64,000 nt of DNA from Bacteroidota bacterium (GTDB lineage Bacteria; Bacteroidota; Bacteroidia; Chitinophagales; Chitinophagaceae): contig JAGWWM010000002.1 of the NCBI GenBank assembly GCA_018970395.1, positions 62,001 to 126,000 on the forward strand, given 5' to 3'. The notes below the pieces were generated by a model. The model worked only from the letters and a program-made list of their open reading frames with translations, made no database searches and was not told where the DNA came from. The position numbers were made by a program, and so were the translations under genes. Below are positions 9,841-19,549 of this stretch, piece after piece; the stretch's first letter is position 1, and each line of letters starts with the position of its first letter.

Positions 9841-11061
9841 CTACGATTCACCTGAAGGACGATTGCTGTTCTTCACAAAATACATAAAATTGAAAAAGCT
9901 GACGAGCATCACTCCTTGTGAACGGGAAAAAACCGACTCTGAAAGGGATGCTAAAACCACTATAATTAATATTTCAAGATAGACCCTGTCTCCCGACTGA
10001 ATGGCTCTTCTGAAAAAGAAGAAATAACAAATAAGGTAAACCGTAATACCTATGAATCCATGCCTCGCTGTTTCCTCCAAAAATTCATTATGCGTATTGA
10101 ATTTACCCTTGAACTGACTAAAGTGATGACTGGTCGTTTGATAACAGTCGTCGAGCAATCGGGCAACATTCCCGGCGCCTGCGCCGGCAAGAGGATATTG
10201 TTTGATCGTTTCAAGACCACATTGGAAATGAATCAATCGGGTGTTAATACTCAACACAAAGAATCGCTCTTTTCCTGCAAGCTTGTCCACTTGCTGATAA
10301 TTGGAAATATAAAAACGAACCAGCACTGCGAGCATCAAAGAGAAAAGGATGATTGAAGATAGCATCGTAACCCTTTTGAGAAGATGGTTTTTAGCATACC
10401 AGCCTTCAATCAGTAAGATCGGCATCAGAATCAGCAAAGACATTTTAGCCTGTATAAGAAAAAGAAAAACAATAAAGCATACAATAAGCAGCAATGAGAT
10501 GAGTTGAAATTTTTGCCTGATTCGGTCGGCCAGAAAAAGTATTGCAATCAGTAAATACATCCCAAAATAAGGACGATGTAAAACAAGATAATCTTCATAG
10601 CGCTCAGCGTTCATCAACCCTTCCAAACCAATACTTTCGCTGCTTAATAAAAAACGGAATGAAACCAAACAGGCAGCTACACACGCGGTAATAAAAAAGT
10701 GTTGCATTTTTTGTACAACTGCTGGCGTGAAAAGGTTCCTGGTAAACACCAGAGGCAAAATCAGAAAAGGCAACTTGACCATCAGGTTAAATTCAACTGC
10801 TGAAGCAACCCCACCGTGAAAGATGCTCAGCAACTGAATAAAAAATATGCCTGTCAGGAGTAAAAAATCAGCTGAAGAATAATAATTTTTATCGATAGGT
10901 TGTCTGAAGCATTGAGTTAGCCAGATGAGTGCCATTAGAATAAGAAGAACACTGTTTAGCTTAACCGGCGACCAATCAGACAGCGGTAAAAAGAAAACAT
11001 AAATGGAAAGCAGGTTAATTTTTACACTTTCATTGCCAATAGTATCTAACCAATTTTTCAT
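9841..11061 (-). CDS. O-antigen ligase / Wzy-like polysaccharide membrane protein
   Basis: A 406-residue inner-membrane protein with about 10-11 hydrophobic helices and one larger periplasmic loop in its C-terminal half. That loop carries AGAGAGNVARLLDDC and THNEFLEETARHGFIG, a pattern typical of the Wzy_C / O-antigen ligase family. Members either join lipid-linked glycan to its acceptor (WaaL-like) or polymerise repeat units (Wzy-like). Its ATG overlaps the TGA of the preceding polymerase gene by four bases (ATGA), so the two are translationally coupled. With a second polymerase-like protein next door, I lean towards the ligase role here, but that is inference. Confidence 0.82.
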   Translation of the reverse strand: MKNWLDTIGNESVKINLLSIYVFFLPLSDWSPVKLNSVLLILMALIWLTQCFRQPIDKNYYSSADFLLLTGIFFIQLLSIFHGGVASAVEFNLMVKLPFLILPLVFTRNLFTPAVVQKMQHFFITACVAACLVSFRFLLSSESIGLEGLMNAERYEDYLVLHRPYFGMYLLIAILFLADRIRQKFQLISLLLIVCFIVFLFLIQAKMSLLILMPILLIEGWYAKNHLLKRVTMLSSIILFSLMLAVLVRFYISNYQQVDKLAGKERFFVLSINTRLIHFQCGLETIKQYPLAGAGAGNVARLLDDCYQTTSHHFSQFKGKFNTHNEFLEETARHGFIGITVYLICYFFFFRRAIQSGDRVYLEILIIVVLASLSESVFSRSQGVMLVSFFNFMYFVKNSNRPSGES

Positions 11062-12404
11062 GCTGCTGAACGCTTGGAAACCAGTGATTTTTTAGCAACA
11101 AAGAACGAAACATTAATCAATGCGATATGCACCCAGAGATAGTTGCGTAATATATTTTGATTCAGACAAAGCAAGAGCAATTGAAAAATAAGTGCAACAA
11201 TCAGGAGATGATGGATTTTTAGCTGTTCTGTAGATTCAAGACTTGGATTAATCGCTGCCCATTTTTTCAAAATACGACCTGAAGACAAAAGCCGATACAT
11301 AAACCCAACAAAAAATATGAATCCAAAAATACCAGATGCAGCAAGTACTTCCATAAAAATAGAAAGCCCTTCGTTCTGTTTAACGACTTCCTGCGTAATG
11401 GTAGTAAATCCCCTTAATTGAGCAATGGCAGGCGCAATGCCTCCTAAGCTATAACCCTTCACAGGAGAATTGATAAAAATTTGCAGGGTGGATTCAAAGT
11501 CGCCGATTCTCGTCCAGGCCGAATGAGAATAACGGGAAAGAAAAGGCAAACCTTCAAATACAGAAATAAATTCATTGAAATTGAAGACTGCTATTCCTAC
11601 AATGAGAAAAGTGACAAAAAATAAGGCCAAAGAGAAGGTAAGATTTATTACAGAAACCCTTAATCTGATGATTGAATTTAAAAAAAGCGCCCCGAATTTA
11701 GCCAGCAACAATAAAAACATAAAGAAAATAGCCATTCTGGAAAAAGAGATGAAAATTAATATACTTAACAAGAGCAGCGAAAAATTATTGTAAAGTTTAT
11801 TCTTTAAGGTTTTATAATCCGAGAAAAAAAGGACAAAATGAAAACCCCAGGCAACAAAAAGATAAGTTGAGAAATAAGACGGTTCATAACTAAATCCGTG
11901 AATACGAGGGATACCGCTAAGGAAATAATACTCCAGAAAGAGATTAATATTAAAGATCCCAGCAACTAATTGAAGCAGACCGAAAAAAGAAATGACTATA
12001 AAAGAAAATAAATAATACTTAAGTATTTTGAAAAAATGAGGATAGTCATCAATATAAACAGTAAGGCTTAGAATGAAAAGGAGATAGATGAGCAGCCAAA
12101 CCATGTACCCAATGCCTCTTGTTATTAATATGCTGTTTTGCAAAAAAACAATCAGCATAATAAACCATACCAGAAAAGACCACCAACCTAAAAAACGAAT
12201 CTTTAATGGTCTGTAGCCGGCTAAAGAGAGCAAGAAAACAGCACCACTGAAAACAACCATCAAGAGCGTGCAAATGCGGATTGAAAATCCGGATATTTTT
12301 AAATTCAGCGCTGTATCAAATGAGGTAGTCAGGAAAATAATAAAAAGGCAGGCATCTAAAATATAACGTGACGCCGGATAAGAATGAATCAGTCGCTTGT
12401 CCAT
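11058..12404 (-). CDS. Polysaccharide polymerase-like membrane protein (Wzy-type)
   Basis: A 448-residue, very hydrophobic protein with about 11-12 membrane helices, consistent with an O-antigen/exopolysaccharide polymerase in the inner membrane. Sequence conservation in this family is poor. The call rests on topology, on short motifs such as HGFSYEPSYFSTYLF and SPVKGYSLGGIAPA in predicted periplasmic loops, and on position between the Wzz-like gene and the ligase-like gene. The ATG at 12404 lies 9 bases after the stop of the Wzz-like gene. The glycan product is unknown. Confidence 0.75.
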   Translation of the reverse strand: MDKRLIHSYPASRYILDACLFIIFLTTSFDTALNLKISGFSIRICTLLMVVFSGAVFLLSLAGYRPLKIRFLGWWSFLVWFIMLIVFLQNSILITRGIGYMVWLLIYLLFILSLTVYIDDYPHFFKILKYYLFSFIVISFFGLLQLVAGIFNINLFLEYYFLSGIPRIHGFSYEPSYFSTYLFVAWGFHFVLFFSDYKTLKNKLYNNFSLLLLSILIFISFSRMAIFFMFLLLLAKFGALFLNSIIRLRVSVINLTFSLALFFVTFLIVGIAVFNFNEFISVFEGLPFLSRYSHSAWTRIGDFESTLQIFINSPVKGYSLGGIAPAIAQLRGFTTITQEVVKQNEGLSIFMEVLAASGIFGFIFFVGFMYRLLSSGRILKKWAAINPSLESTEQLKIHHLLIVALIFQLLLLCLNQNILRNYLWVHIALINVSFFVAKKSLVSKRSAA

Positions 12405-12413
12405 GATTCAATA

Positions 12414-13292
12414 TTACCCTTGAGGAATTTTTGCTTTATATACGGCATGCTCCTTTTTAATCCTCGCAATAAGATAAAAGAGGATTGAAATTACTGCTGT
12501 AATCAACAACCCTTTAAGTAAAGAAAGTGCCAAGCGAATTACCATTTTATCCTTTTTAAGGATTGGATAATTTACCAGATTCACCGGCTCTTCCAGCCGT
12601 TCTAACCCTCTATTGTTGTTAATGATTCTTTCCTCTATGGTATAGATATTTCGTTTGATTTCAGAAATGTCATTAAAAAATACCGGAGTTCCGGAAGAGG
12701 TAATGAATTTCCTCATATTGAGCAAATTGATAGAGTCCAGCTCCATTTTTTGGGTGGAAAGATTCTGATTGAGTTTCAAGACACTTTGAATCTCATTGTT
12801 TTTGATTTTTTGAAAATAGTTGGAAGAAACAATAAAATCATTGAGTGCATCGACCAGTTTGTTAACATTGGTCGTATCGGAAAGTGTCAGCGTGATTTGG
12901 GTATTTGTTTCATTAAAATAAAAATTAGGGCTTTGTGAAGTATTGGAAGAAGTTAACAATTCGGGTTCTTCCATCGATACTTTGAAGCTAGTGATTTTTT
13001 TGGCATCGACTATTGGCAATTTTAGTAACTGAGCAACGCGCTGGTATTCATTTTGCTTAACCAGTTTTTGAAGGTCACTGTAAATCAACTCGATTTTTTG
13101 TCCGCTCATATGATCGGAACTGATATAATAACTTAACTGAAACTTGTTATTTTGGAATAAGAAAAAAAACAGAGCGACGCAGATCCAGATAAAAACAAAT
13201 ATTTTTAGTTGTTTTAAATTTCTGAAGACAGCATACAAAAGTCTTTGAAGGAGAATCTTTATATCAATTTCTCTGTTCCCGTTGTCGATCAT
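12414..13292 (-). CDS. Wzz-like chain-length determinant protein
   Basis: A 292-residue protein with the classic polysaccharide co-polymerase layout. A short cytoplasmic N-terminus (REIDIKILLQRLLYAVFRN) is followed by a membrane helix near residues 28-47. A long, partly coiled periplasmic domain comes next, then a second helix near 262-282 (LLKGLLITAVISILFYLI) and a short basic tail. No tyrosine-kinase domain or Walker motifs follow, so it is the Wzz type rather than the Wzc type. It probably sets the length of polymers made by the neighbouring polymerase. The first 29 bases overlap the end of the flippase gene in another frame, indicating tight coupling. Confidence 0.78.
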   Translation of the reverse strand: MIDNGNREIDIKILLQRLLYAVFRNLKQLKIFVFIWICVALFFFLFQNNKFQLSYYISSDHMSGQKIELIYSDLQKLVKQNEYQRVAQLLKLPIVDAKKITSFKVSMEEPELLTSSNTSQSPNFYFNETNTQITLTLSDTTNVNKLVDALNDFIVSSNYFQKIKNNEIQSVLKLNQNLSTQKMELDSINLLNMRKFITSSGTPVFFNDISEIKRNIYTIEERIINNNRGLERLEEPVNLVNYPILKKDKMVIRLALSLLKGLLITAVISILFYLIARIKKEHAVYKAKIPQG

Positions 13293-14550
13293 ACTGTAAA
13301 ATTAAAGCTGTATTTAAATTTAATTTTTTGTGTACAAAATAAACCGATAGAAGATTCCAAAAAACAAGCGTGACAAAATGAGTTATTGCGGCTCCGGTTT
13401 CTTTTAAAATCGGAATAAGGAGCAAATTAAGCAGAAAATTTAAAATAAGACTGATAATCATGATTTTTTGATACAATTTCTCTTGGCCTAACATTAATAA
13501 ACAGACTTCATTTAAGGCACAGCTTGAACTAACCACATAGCCGAGGGCAATAATGATAAAGATTTTAAGTGTATCCGGTTGGCTGATATGGAGGAATTGT
13601 TGAAAAAACCCGATCGAAAAATAGATTATCAGGAAAAGAGAGATTGCTGCCATTGTAATCAGTCCCGTCATTTTATTGATGCGTTGCTGTAACGAACGGT
13701 TGGAAGCAAGAGCTGCTATTTTAGGAGCAAAATTAGCCGACAATACGAGTAAAGGGAAAGATACAAAAGCAGCAATCTTAACCATTAATGTGTATTCTCC
13801 GATTTGGGCTGGACTAACATATTTGCTTAAAATAAAAACATCTAAAGTGCCAAGTAATACAAATACGGCATTGTTGGAAAAAAATGGGAAGGATTTCCTG
13901 AGTGCCTCCGACAATCTAAATGCAGGGATAGGATCCAAATCTATATTTTTATTGATGCGAATTACGTGCATCATTGAAAGAAGAAAACTGATAACAGTCG
14001 CAAGGAGATATGACCAGGCTATTTGATTTTCAAACGCAATGGCCAGTAGGTGCTGGAGATACAAAAACAAAAGTGTGAAAAAGAAAATTGCAACAGTATG
14101 ATAAAAAGTGTAAGTAAGTACCTGCTGTCGTCCCCTGAGAAATTCATAGTTCATGATGTACAGATTTATAAAAAAAATAGAAACCAGGGAAATACGGAAA
14201 AACTGAACCTGTTCATATCGGGGAAAGAAATAATGAAGCATAATGGGAGTTATGAATACTCCGAGTAAAGTAATAATACCCCCGCTTACTAGATGATAGC
14301 CCAACAGTCTGTAATAAAGAAATTTTGCTTTGCCAAATGCTCCTTCCGCAATATATTGACTGGTATTTTTCATCAGAAAAACATCAGTGCCCCATTTCAT
14401 TACCAAAATAAAAATCAAAGAATAAGACAGAAGAAAACTAAAATAACCCAACCACTCATTCCCGAAATATCTGGATAAGTAAATTGTCAGCAAATAAGAT
14501 ATCAAGGCTCCTGAAAATTTAACAATAAGTGAACCTATATTTTGAAACAT
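13264..14550 (-). CDS. Polysaccharide flippase (Wzx/RfbX type, MOP superfamily)
   Basis: A 428-residue protein with about 12 membrane helices, starting MFQNIGSLIVKFSGALISYL. Helix 1 and the following YLSRYFGNEWLGYFSF segment match the Wzx/MOP flippase pattern, as do GEYTLMVKIAAFVSFP and the late LILNFLLNLLLIP. It likely moves undecaprenyl-linked oligosaccharide across the inner membrane. It is the first gene of the minus-strand polysaccharide set and runs divergently from the hybrid histidine kinase gene. A TATCTTTG box lies 28 bases upstream of its ATG. Confidence 0.88.
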   Translation of the reverse strand: MFQNIGSLIVKFSGALISYLLTIYLSRYFGNEWLGYFSFLLSYSLIFILVMKWGTDVFLMKNTSQYIAEGAFGKAKFLYYRLLGYHLVSGGIITLLGVFITPIMLHYFFPRYEQVQFFRISLVSIFFINLYIMNYEFLRGRQQVLTYTFYHTVAIFFFTLLFLYLQHLLAIAFENQIAWSYLLATVISFLLSMMHVIRINKNIDLDPIPAFRLSEALRKSFPFFSNNAVFVLLGTLDVFILSKYVSPAQIGEYTLMVKIAAFVSFPLLVLSANFAPKIAALASNRSLQQRINKMTGLITMAAISLFLIIYFSIGFFQQFLHISQPDTLKIFIIIALGYVVSSSCALNEVCLLMLGQEKLYQKIMIISLILNFLLNLLLIPILKETGAAITHFVTLVFWNLLSVYFVHKKLNLNTALILQYDRQREQRN

Positions 14551-14578
14551 AAAAAAAAGCTTGTTTTCTTTATTCGCT

Positions 14579-14586
14579 CAAAGATA
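14579..14586 (-). promoter_or_regulatory. Putative -7 box (TATCTTTG) for the polysaccharide gene set
   Basis: On the minus strand the sequence reads TATCTTTG, an exact match to the Bacteroidota -7 consensus TAnnTTTG, 28 bases before the flippase ATG. I see no TTG/TTTG -33 box at the usual 19-21 base distance, so this is a one-box prediction. Confidence 0.45.
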
Positions 14587-14630
14587 ATCCCTTATAAATA
14601 AGAAGCGCTATCCAAAATTATTTAAACAAA

Positions 14631-14644
14631 ATAGTTGCAACTAT
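14631..14644. promoter_or_regulatory. 14-bp perfect palindrome between divergent flippase and kinase genes
   Basis: ATAGTTGCAACTAT is a perfect palindrome in the 130-base divergent gap. It is 37 bases upstream of the chosen kinase ATG and about 45 bases upstream of the flippase -7 box. It has the size and symmetry of an operator for a dimeric regulator. No regulator is assigned. Confidence 0.4.
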
Positions 14645-14680
14645 TGTTAATGAGCATTGTCGCTTATTAAACCCCTGAAA

Positions 14681-16615
14681 ATGTCGCTTAAGAGAATTAC
14701 CTTTTCGAAAGATTCATATACCTCTGATGTAGCCATTTGGGAGTGGAATATTGAATCAGGTGCCTTTTCAGGCACGGCTGGATTCCTACAACTTTTTGAA
14801 GTTCCGGAAAATTCAAACCCTGTATTTACCAAAGAGGAATTATTGCAATTTGTACACCCACGGCAACACAATGAGCTATGTAAAAAATTAGAAGATGTAG
14901 CAAAAGGAGAAACTGATAACTTATTATTCGAATCTCGGTTTAAAAAATCAGGCAATGATGCCTATGAATGGTTAAGTATTAAAGGGTCTGTCTCCGAACG
15001 TGATCGACATCATAAACCCATCAAGGTAATCGGTTACTGTCAATCTATTGAGGAAAGAAAAGAGGTAGAAAATCAATTAAAAGAATGCGAAGAGCGATGG
15101 TTTAATACTATGGTGTTATCCGGAGCCGGCTTTTGGGACTATGAAATAGCTAGTGATCGGCTGTTTTTCTCCATTCAGATGAAAAAAATAATCGGCTATG
15201 AACAAGGAGACTCGTTGCCAATTCAGGGCGCATTTTGGAGAGAAAGAATACATCCCGATGATCGTGCGATCGTTACTGCATTAGAAGATAGTGAAGCGAC
15301 AAGAAGAGGAGAAAAAATTGCAGCCGAATTCAGAATACTCAACTTCCGGAATGAATACGTATGGGTCAGTATCAACGGTATCTGCAAATTCAATGAGGAA
15401 GATACCCCAATACGATACTCAGGCTTTGCTTACGACATTACTGAAAAAAAACTCTCAGAAATAGCAAGAGAAACCCAACAAAGGGCTGCGGAACTCTCGC
15501 TTCAATCAAAACGCCGCTTTCTTGCCAATGTGAGCCATGAAATCAGAACCCCACTTCATGCTATTGTAGGATTAAGCGACCAACTTGTTGATGCAGATTT
15601 AAAACCTGAACAGTCAGTTTTGATTCAAATTATATCGCAATCCTCCAAAGCATTAATGAATATTATCAATGACCTACTGGATCTTTCCAAAATGGAAGAG
15701 GGTAAATTTCATTTAGATAAATTAATCTTTGACCCCTACGATCTCATCCGTCAGGTTTATTCACTTTTTGCAGATCAGGCTTCGAAAAAAAATATATATT
15801 TTAAACTACAGGTTGAACATTCAGGGAAAAATGCTTTTTGGGGAGATCCTTCCCGTATCCGCCAGATTTTTTCAAATATCATCAGCAACGCTATAAAATT
15901 TACCGAAAAGGGGGGAGTGGAAATCAGTTGTTGTATTGCTGATATCAATAAGGCAACTACCATTCTTACTTTTACCTGCAAGGATACCGGAATCGGTATG
16001 AATGAAAAGATGAAACAAAGAATCTTCGAAGAATTCATGCAGGAAGACGAAAGTTTTCAACGAAAGTTTGGTGGCAGCGGATTAGGGTTAGCCATTACGA
16101 ACGAACTGGTAAAATTAATGCACGGAAATATCCTGGTAGAAAGTCATAAAAACAAAGGCACCTTGGTAACTGTGAGCATTCCGCTTTCAAAAATTACCGA
16201 TCCTATGGAAAAAATTGAAGAAACGGAGGAGCCTGTCATCAATTATAGCCGACTTAAAGAAGTAAAACTACTGGTAGCAGAGGACAATGAATTCAATCGA
16301 TTATTGGTAAAATTTATTCTGGATAAACACAAAATCCAATATGATTTTGCTGAAAATGGCAGGGTTGCTATTGAAAAAGCATCAAACAACAACTACAACC
16401 TGATTCTTATGGATATTCAAATGCCGGAGATGGACGGCATCGAAGCCACTCGATTGATTCGGGAACAGGTGGGTCATCATGTACCTGTAGTGGCGCTCAC
16501 TGCCAATGCTGTTAAGGAAGATCTCGATTATTACTTACAAAAAGGTATTTCAGGCTATCTCATCAAACCTTTTGAAGAAAAAAAGCTACTTGAAATCATT
16601 CATCAATTTCTCTAA
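14681..16615 (+). CDS. Cytoplasmic PAS hybrid histidine kinase with C-terminal receiver
   Basis: A sensor kinase of 644 residues if the ATG at 14681 is used; an in-frame TTG at 14657 would add 8. It has no signal peptide or membrane helix, so it should sense a cytoplasmic cue. Order: two PAS/PAC domains (about 15-125 and 140-265, the second ending GFAYDITEKKL), then a HisKA dimerisation domain with FLANVSHEIRTPLH (His286). The HATPase domain has NIISNAIKFTEKGG, DTGIGM and GGSGLGLAI. The receiver has LLVAEDNEFN, LMDIQMPEMDG (Asp578) and the later Lys in YLIKPFEE. It is divergent from the polysaccharide genes. An internal receiver suggests a phosphorelay, but no Hpt protein is nearby. Confidence 0.92.
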   Translation: MSLKRITFSKDSYTSDVAIWEWNIESGAFSGTAGFLQLFEVPENSNPVFTKEELLQFVHPRQHNELCKKLEDVAKGETDNLLFESRFKKSGNDAYEWLSIKGSVSERDRHHKPIKVIGYCQSIEERKEVENQLKECEERWFNTMVLSGAGFWDYEIASDRLFFSIQMKKIIGYEQGDSLPIQGAFWRERIHPDDRAIVTALEDSEATRRGEKIAAEFRILNFRNEYVWVSINGICKFNEEDTPIRYSGFAYDITEKKLSEIARETQQRAAELSLQSKRRFLANVSHEIRTPLHAIVGLSDQLVDADLKPEQSVLIQIISQSSKALMNIINDLLDLSKMEEGKFHLDKLIFDPYDLIRQVYSLFADQASKKNIYFKLQVEHSGKNAFWGDPSRIRQIFSNIISNAIKFTEKGGVEISCCIADINKATTILTFTCKDTGIGMNEKMKQRIFEEFMQEDESFQRKFGGSGLGLAITNELVKLMHGNILVESHKNKGTLVTVSIPLSKITDPMEKIEETEEPVINYSRLKEVKLLVAEDNEFNRLLVKFILDKHKIQYDFAENGRVAIEKASNNNYNLILMDIQMPEMDGIEATRLIREQVGHHVPVVALTANAVKEDLDYYLQKGISGYLIKPFEEKKLLEIIHQFL

Positions 16616-16674
16616 GCCGGAATCATCTTTTATTCCTTGCTGAATAAAATATTACCTTCATACAAAATTTACAG

Positions 16675-18189
16675 ATGTCTGCCCCGCTCCTGTTTTCTTT
16701 TGTCTTGGGATATTTCATGCTGTTACTGATAGTTGCATGGTACACTTCCAGAAACGCCAACAACGATTCCTTTTTTATCGGCAATAAAAGCAGCAACTGG
16801 ATACTGGTGGCTTTCGGAATGATCGGCACTTCGCTGAGTGGCGTTACCTTCGTGAGTGTGCCCGGTACTGTCGGCAGCAGCGGATTTCAGTATTATCAAG
16901 TAGTATTGGGTTATTTTCTGGGCTATTTAGTGATTGCTTACGTGTTGTTGCCGCTGTATTACAAAATGAACCTTACTTCCATTTACGATTACCTGCATTC
17001 CCGCTTTGGAATCGTCAGCTATAAAACAGGCGCTGTTTATTTCATCTTATCCCGTACACTCGGCGCCACGGCCCGCATGTATCTGGTCGTCAACATTCTT
17101 CAAATTTTTGTGCTCGACCGGATGGGTATCCCCTTCTGGCTAACCGCCCTTATTATTTTACTGCTCATCCTACTTTACACATTTGAAGGAGGCGTTAAAA
17201 CCATTGTTTATACAGATACGCTGCAAACTTCCTGCATGCTGATTGGACTGGTTGTATGCATCATTGCCATCCTCAGAATGCTGCAACTCGATTTTTCAAC
17301 GGCACTCATTCAACTGGAAAAGGCAAATATGAGCCGGCTGTTGAATACCGACTATCAATCCTCCGGTTTCTTTCTGAAACAAATTATCGGGGGCGCATTT
17401 ATTACTATTGCCATGACCGGACTCGATCAGGAGATGATGCAAAAAAACATCAGTGTAAGAACCCTTAAAGATTCTCAGAAAAATGTGATCACACTGAGTA
17501 TTATTTTACTGATTGTCAATTTCCTTTTTTTACTGATGGGTGGATTGCTTTATCTCTATGCAGAAACGCTTCAGCTGAATGTAAAGGGAGATGATCTTTT
17601 TCCTCAAATCGCATTGGGCAATTATTTGTCTGCGGGCATCGGAATCGTCTTCATCATCGGATTGATTTCCGCGCTTTTCCCTAGCGCGGATGGCGCACTC
17701 ACCGCACTCACTTCTTCCTTTTGTCTGGATATCCTTGGATTAAAAAGGAAACAGGGATTGGAAGAAAAAGCTGCTAAACGTATCCGGCTCACCGTTCATT
17801 TGAGCTTGGCTATTGTTTTCTTTTTATGTGTGATGATTTTCAAGTGGATCAACGACAAATCCATCATTGATGTGATTTTGAAATTAGCAGGCTATACTTA
17901 TGGCCCTTTGCTGGGTCTATTTGCATTCGGCATCTTTACTAACAGAATACTGAATGATAAAAAAGTATGGCTGGTTTGTATTATCGCACCACTGATTGTA
18001 TTGGGAATTGATATGGTCAATAACGCTGATTGGTTTATTAAGAAACTGGATCTTGATGGCGCTTGGAGTCAGACCTTATCTTCCGGTTCAACATTTTTAT
18101 TCAATGGTTTTAGGATTGGCATTGAATTACTGTTGATTAACGGAATCATCACCTTTGCGGGGCTATGGATGATTTCTTCAAAAAAATAA
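16675..18189 (+). CDS. Sodium:solute symporter family protein
   Basis: A 504-residue inner-membrane transporter with about 13 hydrophobic helices in the SSS (LeuT-like) layout. Typical early motifs are DSFFIGNKSSNW and MIGTSLSGVTFVSVPG, the latter corresponding to the substrate/Na+ region of helix 1. Next come YYQVVLGYFLGYL, MTGLDQEMMQKN and LFPSADGALTALTSSF. The last is the segment where SSS proteins carry Ser/Thr ligands for Na+. The transported substrate cannot be predicted. It follows the hybrid kinase with a 59-base gap and converges on the T9SS gene downstream. Confidence 0.9.
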   Translation: MSAPLLFSFVLGYFMLLLIVAWYTSRNANNDSFFIGNKSSNWILVAFGMIGTSLSGVTFVSVPGTVGSSGFQYYQVVLGYFLGYLVIAYVLLPLYYKMNLTSIYDYLHSRFGIVSYKTGAVYFILSRTLGATARMYLVVNILQIFVLDRMGIPFWLTALIILLLILLYTFEGGVKTIVYTDTLQTSCMLIGLVVCIIAILRMLQLDFSTALIQLEKANMSRLLNTDYQSSGFFLKQIIGGAFITIAMTGLDQEMMQKNISVRTLKDSQKNVITLSIILLIVNFLFLLMGGLLYLYAETLQLNVKGDDLFPQIALGNYLSAGIGIVFIIGLISALFPSADGALTALTSSFCLDILGLKRKQGLEEKAAKRIRLTVHLSLAIVFFLCVMIFKWINDKSIIDVILKLAGYTYGPLLGLFAFGIFTNRILNDKKVWLVCIIAPLIVLGIDMVNNADWFIKKLDLDGAWSQTLSSGSTFLFNGFRIGIELLLINGIITFAGLWMISSKK

Positions 18190-18244
18190 GCTTAACACTT
18201 TTACAATCCCAGTATACTAAAGACAACTTTTTAAGCTGCTACCC

Positions 18245-19549
18245 TTACTGAACAACCAGCTTGGATGTAACAATATGATTGCCCGCCTGCATTTGACAGA
18301 AATAGATACCCGGTTTATAACGACCGGCCGTATTCAATGATTTTGTATACTCTCCAGGTAAATATTTTCCGCTCACCAGGGTTTCCATTTCCTTCCCGTT
18401 GATATCGTAGATCCGTATCGTTACTTGGGCTGTAGTTTTCATTGTCCAGCCGATTGTCGTCTGATCATGAAAAGGATTGGGATAATTTGGCTTTAATGCA
18501 AATCCCTTTTTAGCTAGCTGCTCATTAACAGAGGTAGCTGTGAGGGGCCAACGATAAACAATCGTTTTCTGTTTTCCCGAAGAAAGTTTATAATAGACAA
18601 CAAAATAATTTTTTTCAGATATCTCATTGATTCTTTGAGCACCGTTAACTCCATTATCGGGCAACATTCCGTCCTGATTTAATTCAGTCCAACTATTTCC
18701 GTCATTAGAAGAAACATAATGTCTTCTTTTTCCATCAACGAAACTGACTGTTGTACAGAGCAGTTGATTACTATTGGATGAGATGCTCCAGGCAGGAGCA
18801 AATACTCCTTCCAATGATGATGTCCATTTTTTTGTTTCGGGGTTATATTTTACCAATCCGTTATAGGTGGATCCCCATATTATATTTTTTGCTTTGAATA
18901 TTTTTAAAACAGGAGCACTGACGCTGGGTTCCTCGATCTTTGTCCAGGTAGCTCCGCCATCGGATGATCCAATTACGCCTCCAGCTTGATTTGATTGAAG
19001 CACATAGTTTTGACCGATGGCAGCAAAACCTGTAATACCTATATTAGCGATATTTTGATAATTAATGGTGATCTCCTGAAAAGTTTTTCCATTGTCGGTG
19101 CTTTTATATATAGATCGGGCTGAATGATTAGCATATAGCGTCTTATTGTCTGTGGTTAAAGCTCTAATGGTGTATGAAGTAGTGAAAGTATATCGGGGCG
19201 TGAACGTGATGCCGCCGTCGGTAGAAGCGTATAATCTTTTGTCTGTTGTGGTTGCGAAAATCTCATTCCCAACACCCACTATACTTGATACTCGATCATT
19301 TAAACTCGACGTGCCGCCTTCAGGAAAATTGGAAGAGATATCCTGCCAGGTGGTTCCCTCGTCTGCACTTCTGTATGTTCTGTAATATATACCCTCCTTA
19401 GTTTTCATAAAAAGAACTCCATTCGCTACATACAGCTCTGTATCATCATCAGATGTTGAATCCGTATAAATTGAAGTCCACTGAGCATTGGCTATCTGTC
19501 CGATTAAAATAAATACTATTAAAGGAATAATGGATAAAATTCTTTTCAT
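18245..19549 (-). CDS. Secreted beta-propeller-like protein with T9SS type A sorting domain
   Basis: A 434-residue exported protein. The N-terminal signal peptide is MKRILSIIPLIVFILIGQIANAQ. The body has BNR/YCF48-like repeats: paired DEGTTWQDIS, DGGITFTPRY, DNGKTFQEI, DGGATWTKI and DGNSWTEL (the Asp-x-Gly-x-x-Trp turn), which predict a beta-propeller. The last 80 residues are the type A T9SS sorting domain, starting ALKPNYPNPFHDQTTIGW and ending IVTSKLVVQ. Expected location is the cell surface or medium. The ligand is unknown; no adjacent gene points to a substrate. Confidence 0.88.
   Translation of the reverse strand: MKRILSIIPLIVFILIGQIANAQWTSIYTDSTSDDDTELYVANGVLFMKTKEGIYYRTYRSADEGTTWQDISSNFPEGGTSSLNDRVSSIVGVGNEIFATTTDKRLYASTDGGITFTPRYTFTTSYTIRALTTDNKTLYANHSARSIYKSTDNGKTFQEITINYQNIANIGITGFAAIGQNYVLQSNQAGGVIGSSDGGATWTKIEEPSVSAPVLKIFKAKNIIWGSTYNGLVKYNPETKKWTSSLEGVFAPAWSISSNSNQLLCTTVSFVDGKRRHYVSSNDGNSWTELNQDGMLPDNGVNGAQRINEISEKNYFVVYYKLSSGKQKTIVYRWPLTATSVNEQLAKKGFALKPNYPNPFHDQTTIGWTMKTTAQVTIRIYDINGKEMETLVSGKYLPGEYTKSLNTAGRYKPGIYFCQMQAGNHIVTSKLVVQ

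Noticed and set aside
18190-18244. AGCTTAA/TTAAGCT pair as a terminator between the symporter and T9SS genes
   Set aside because: Only 7 A/T-rich pairs with a 30-base loop and no U-run next to the stem.
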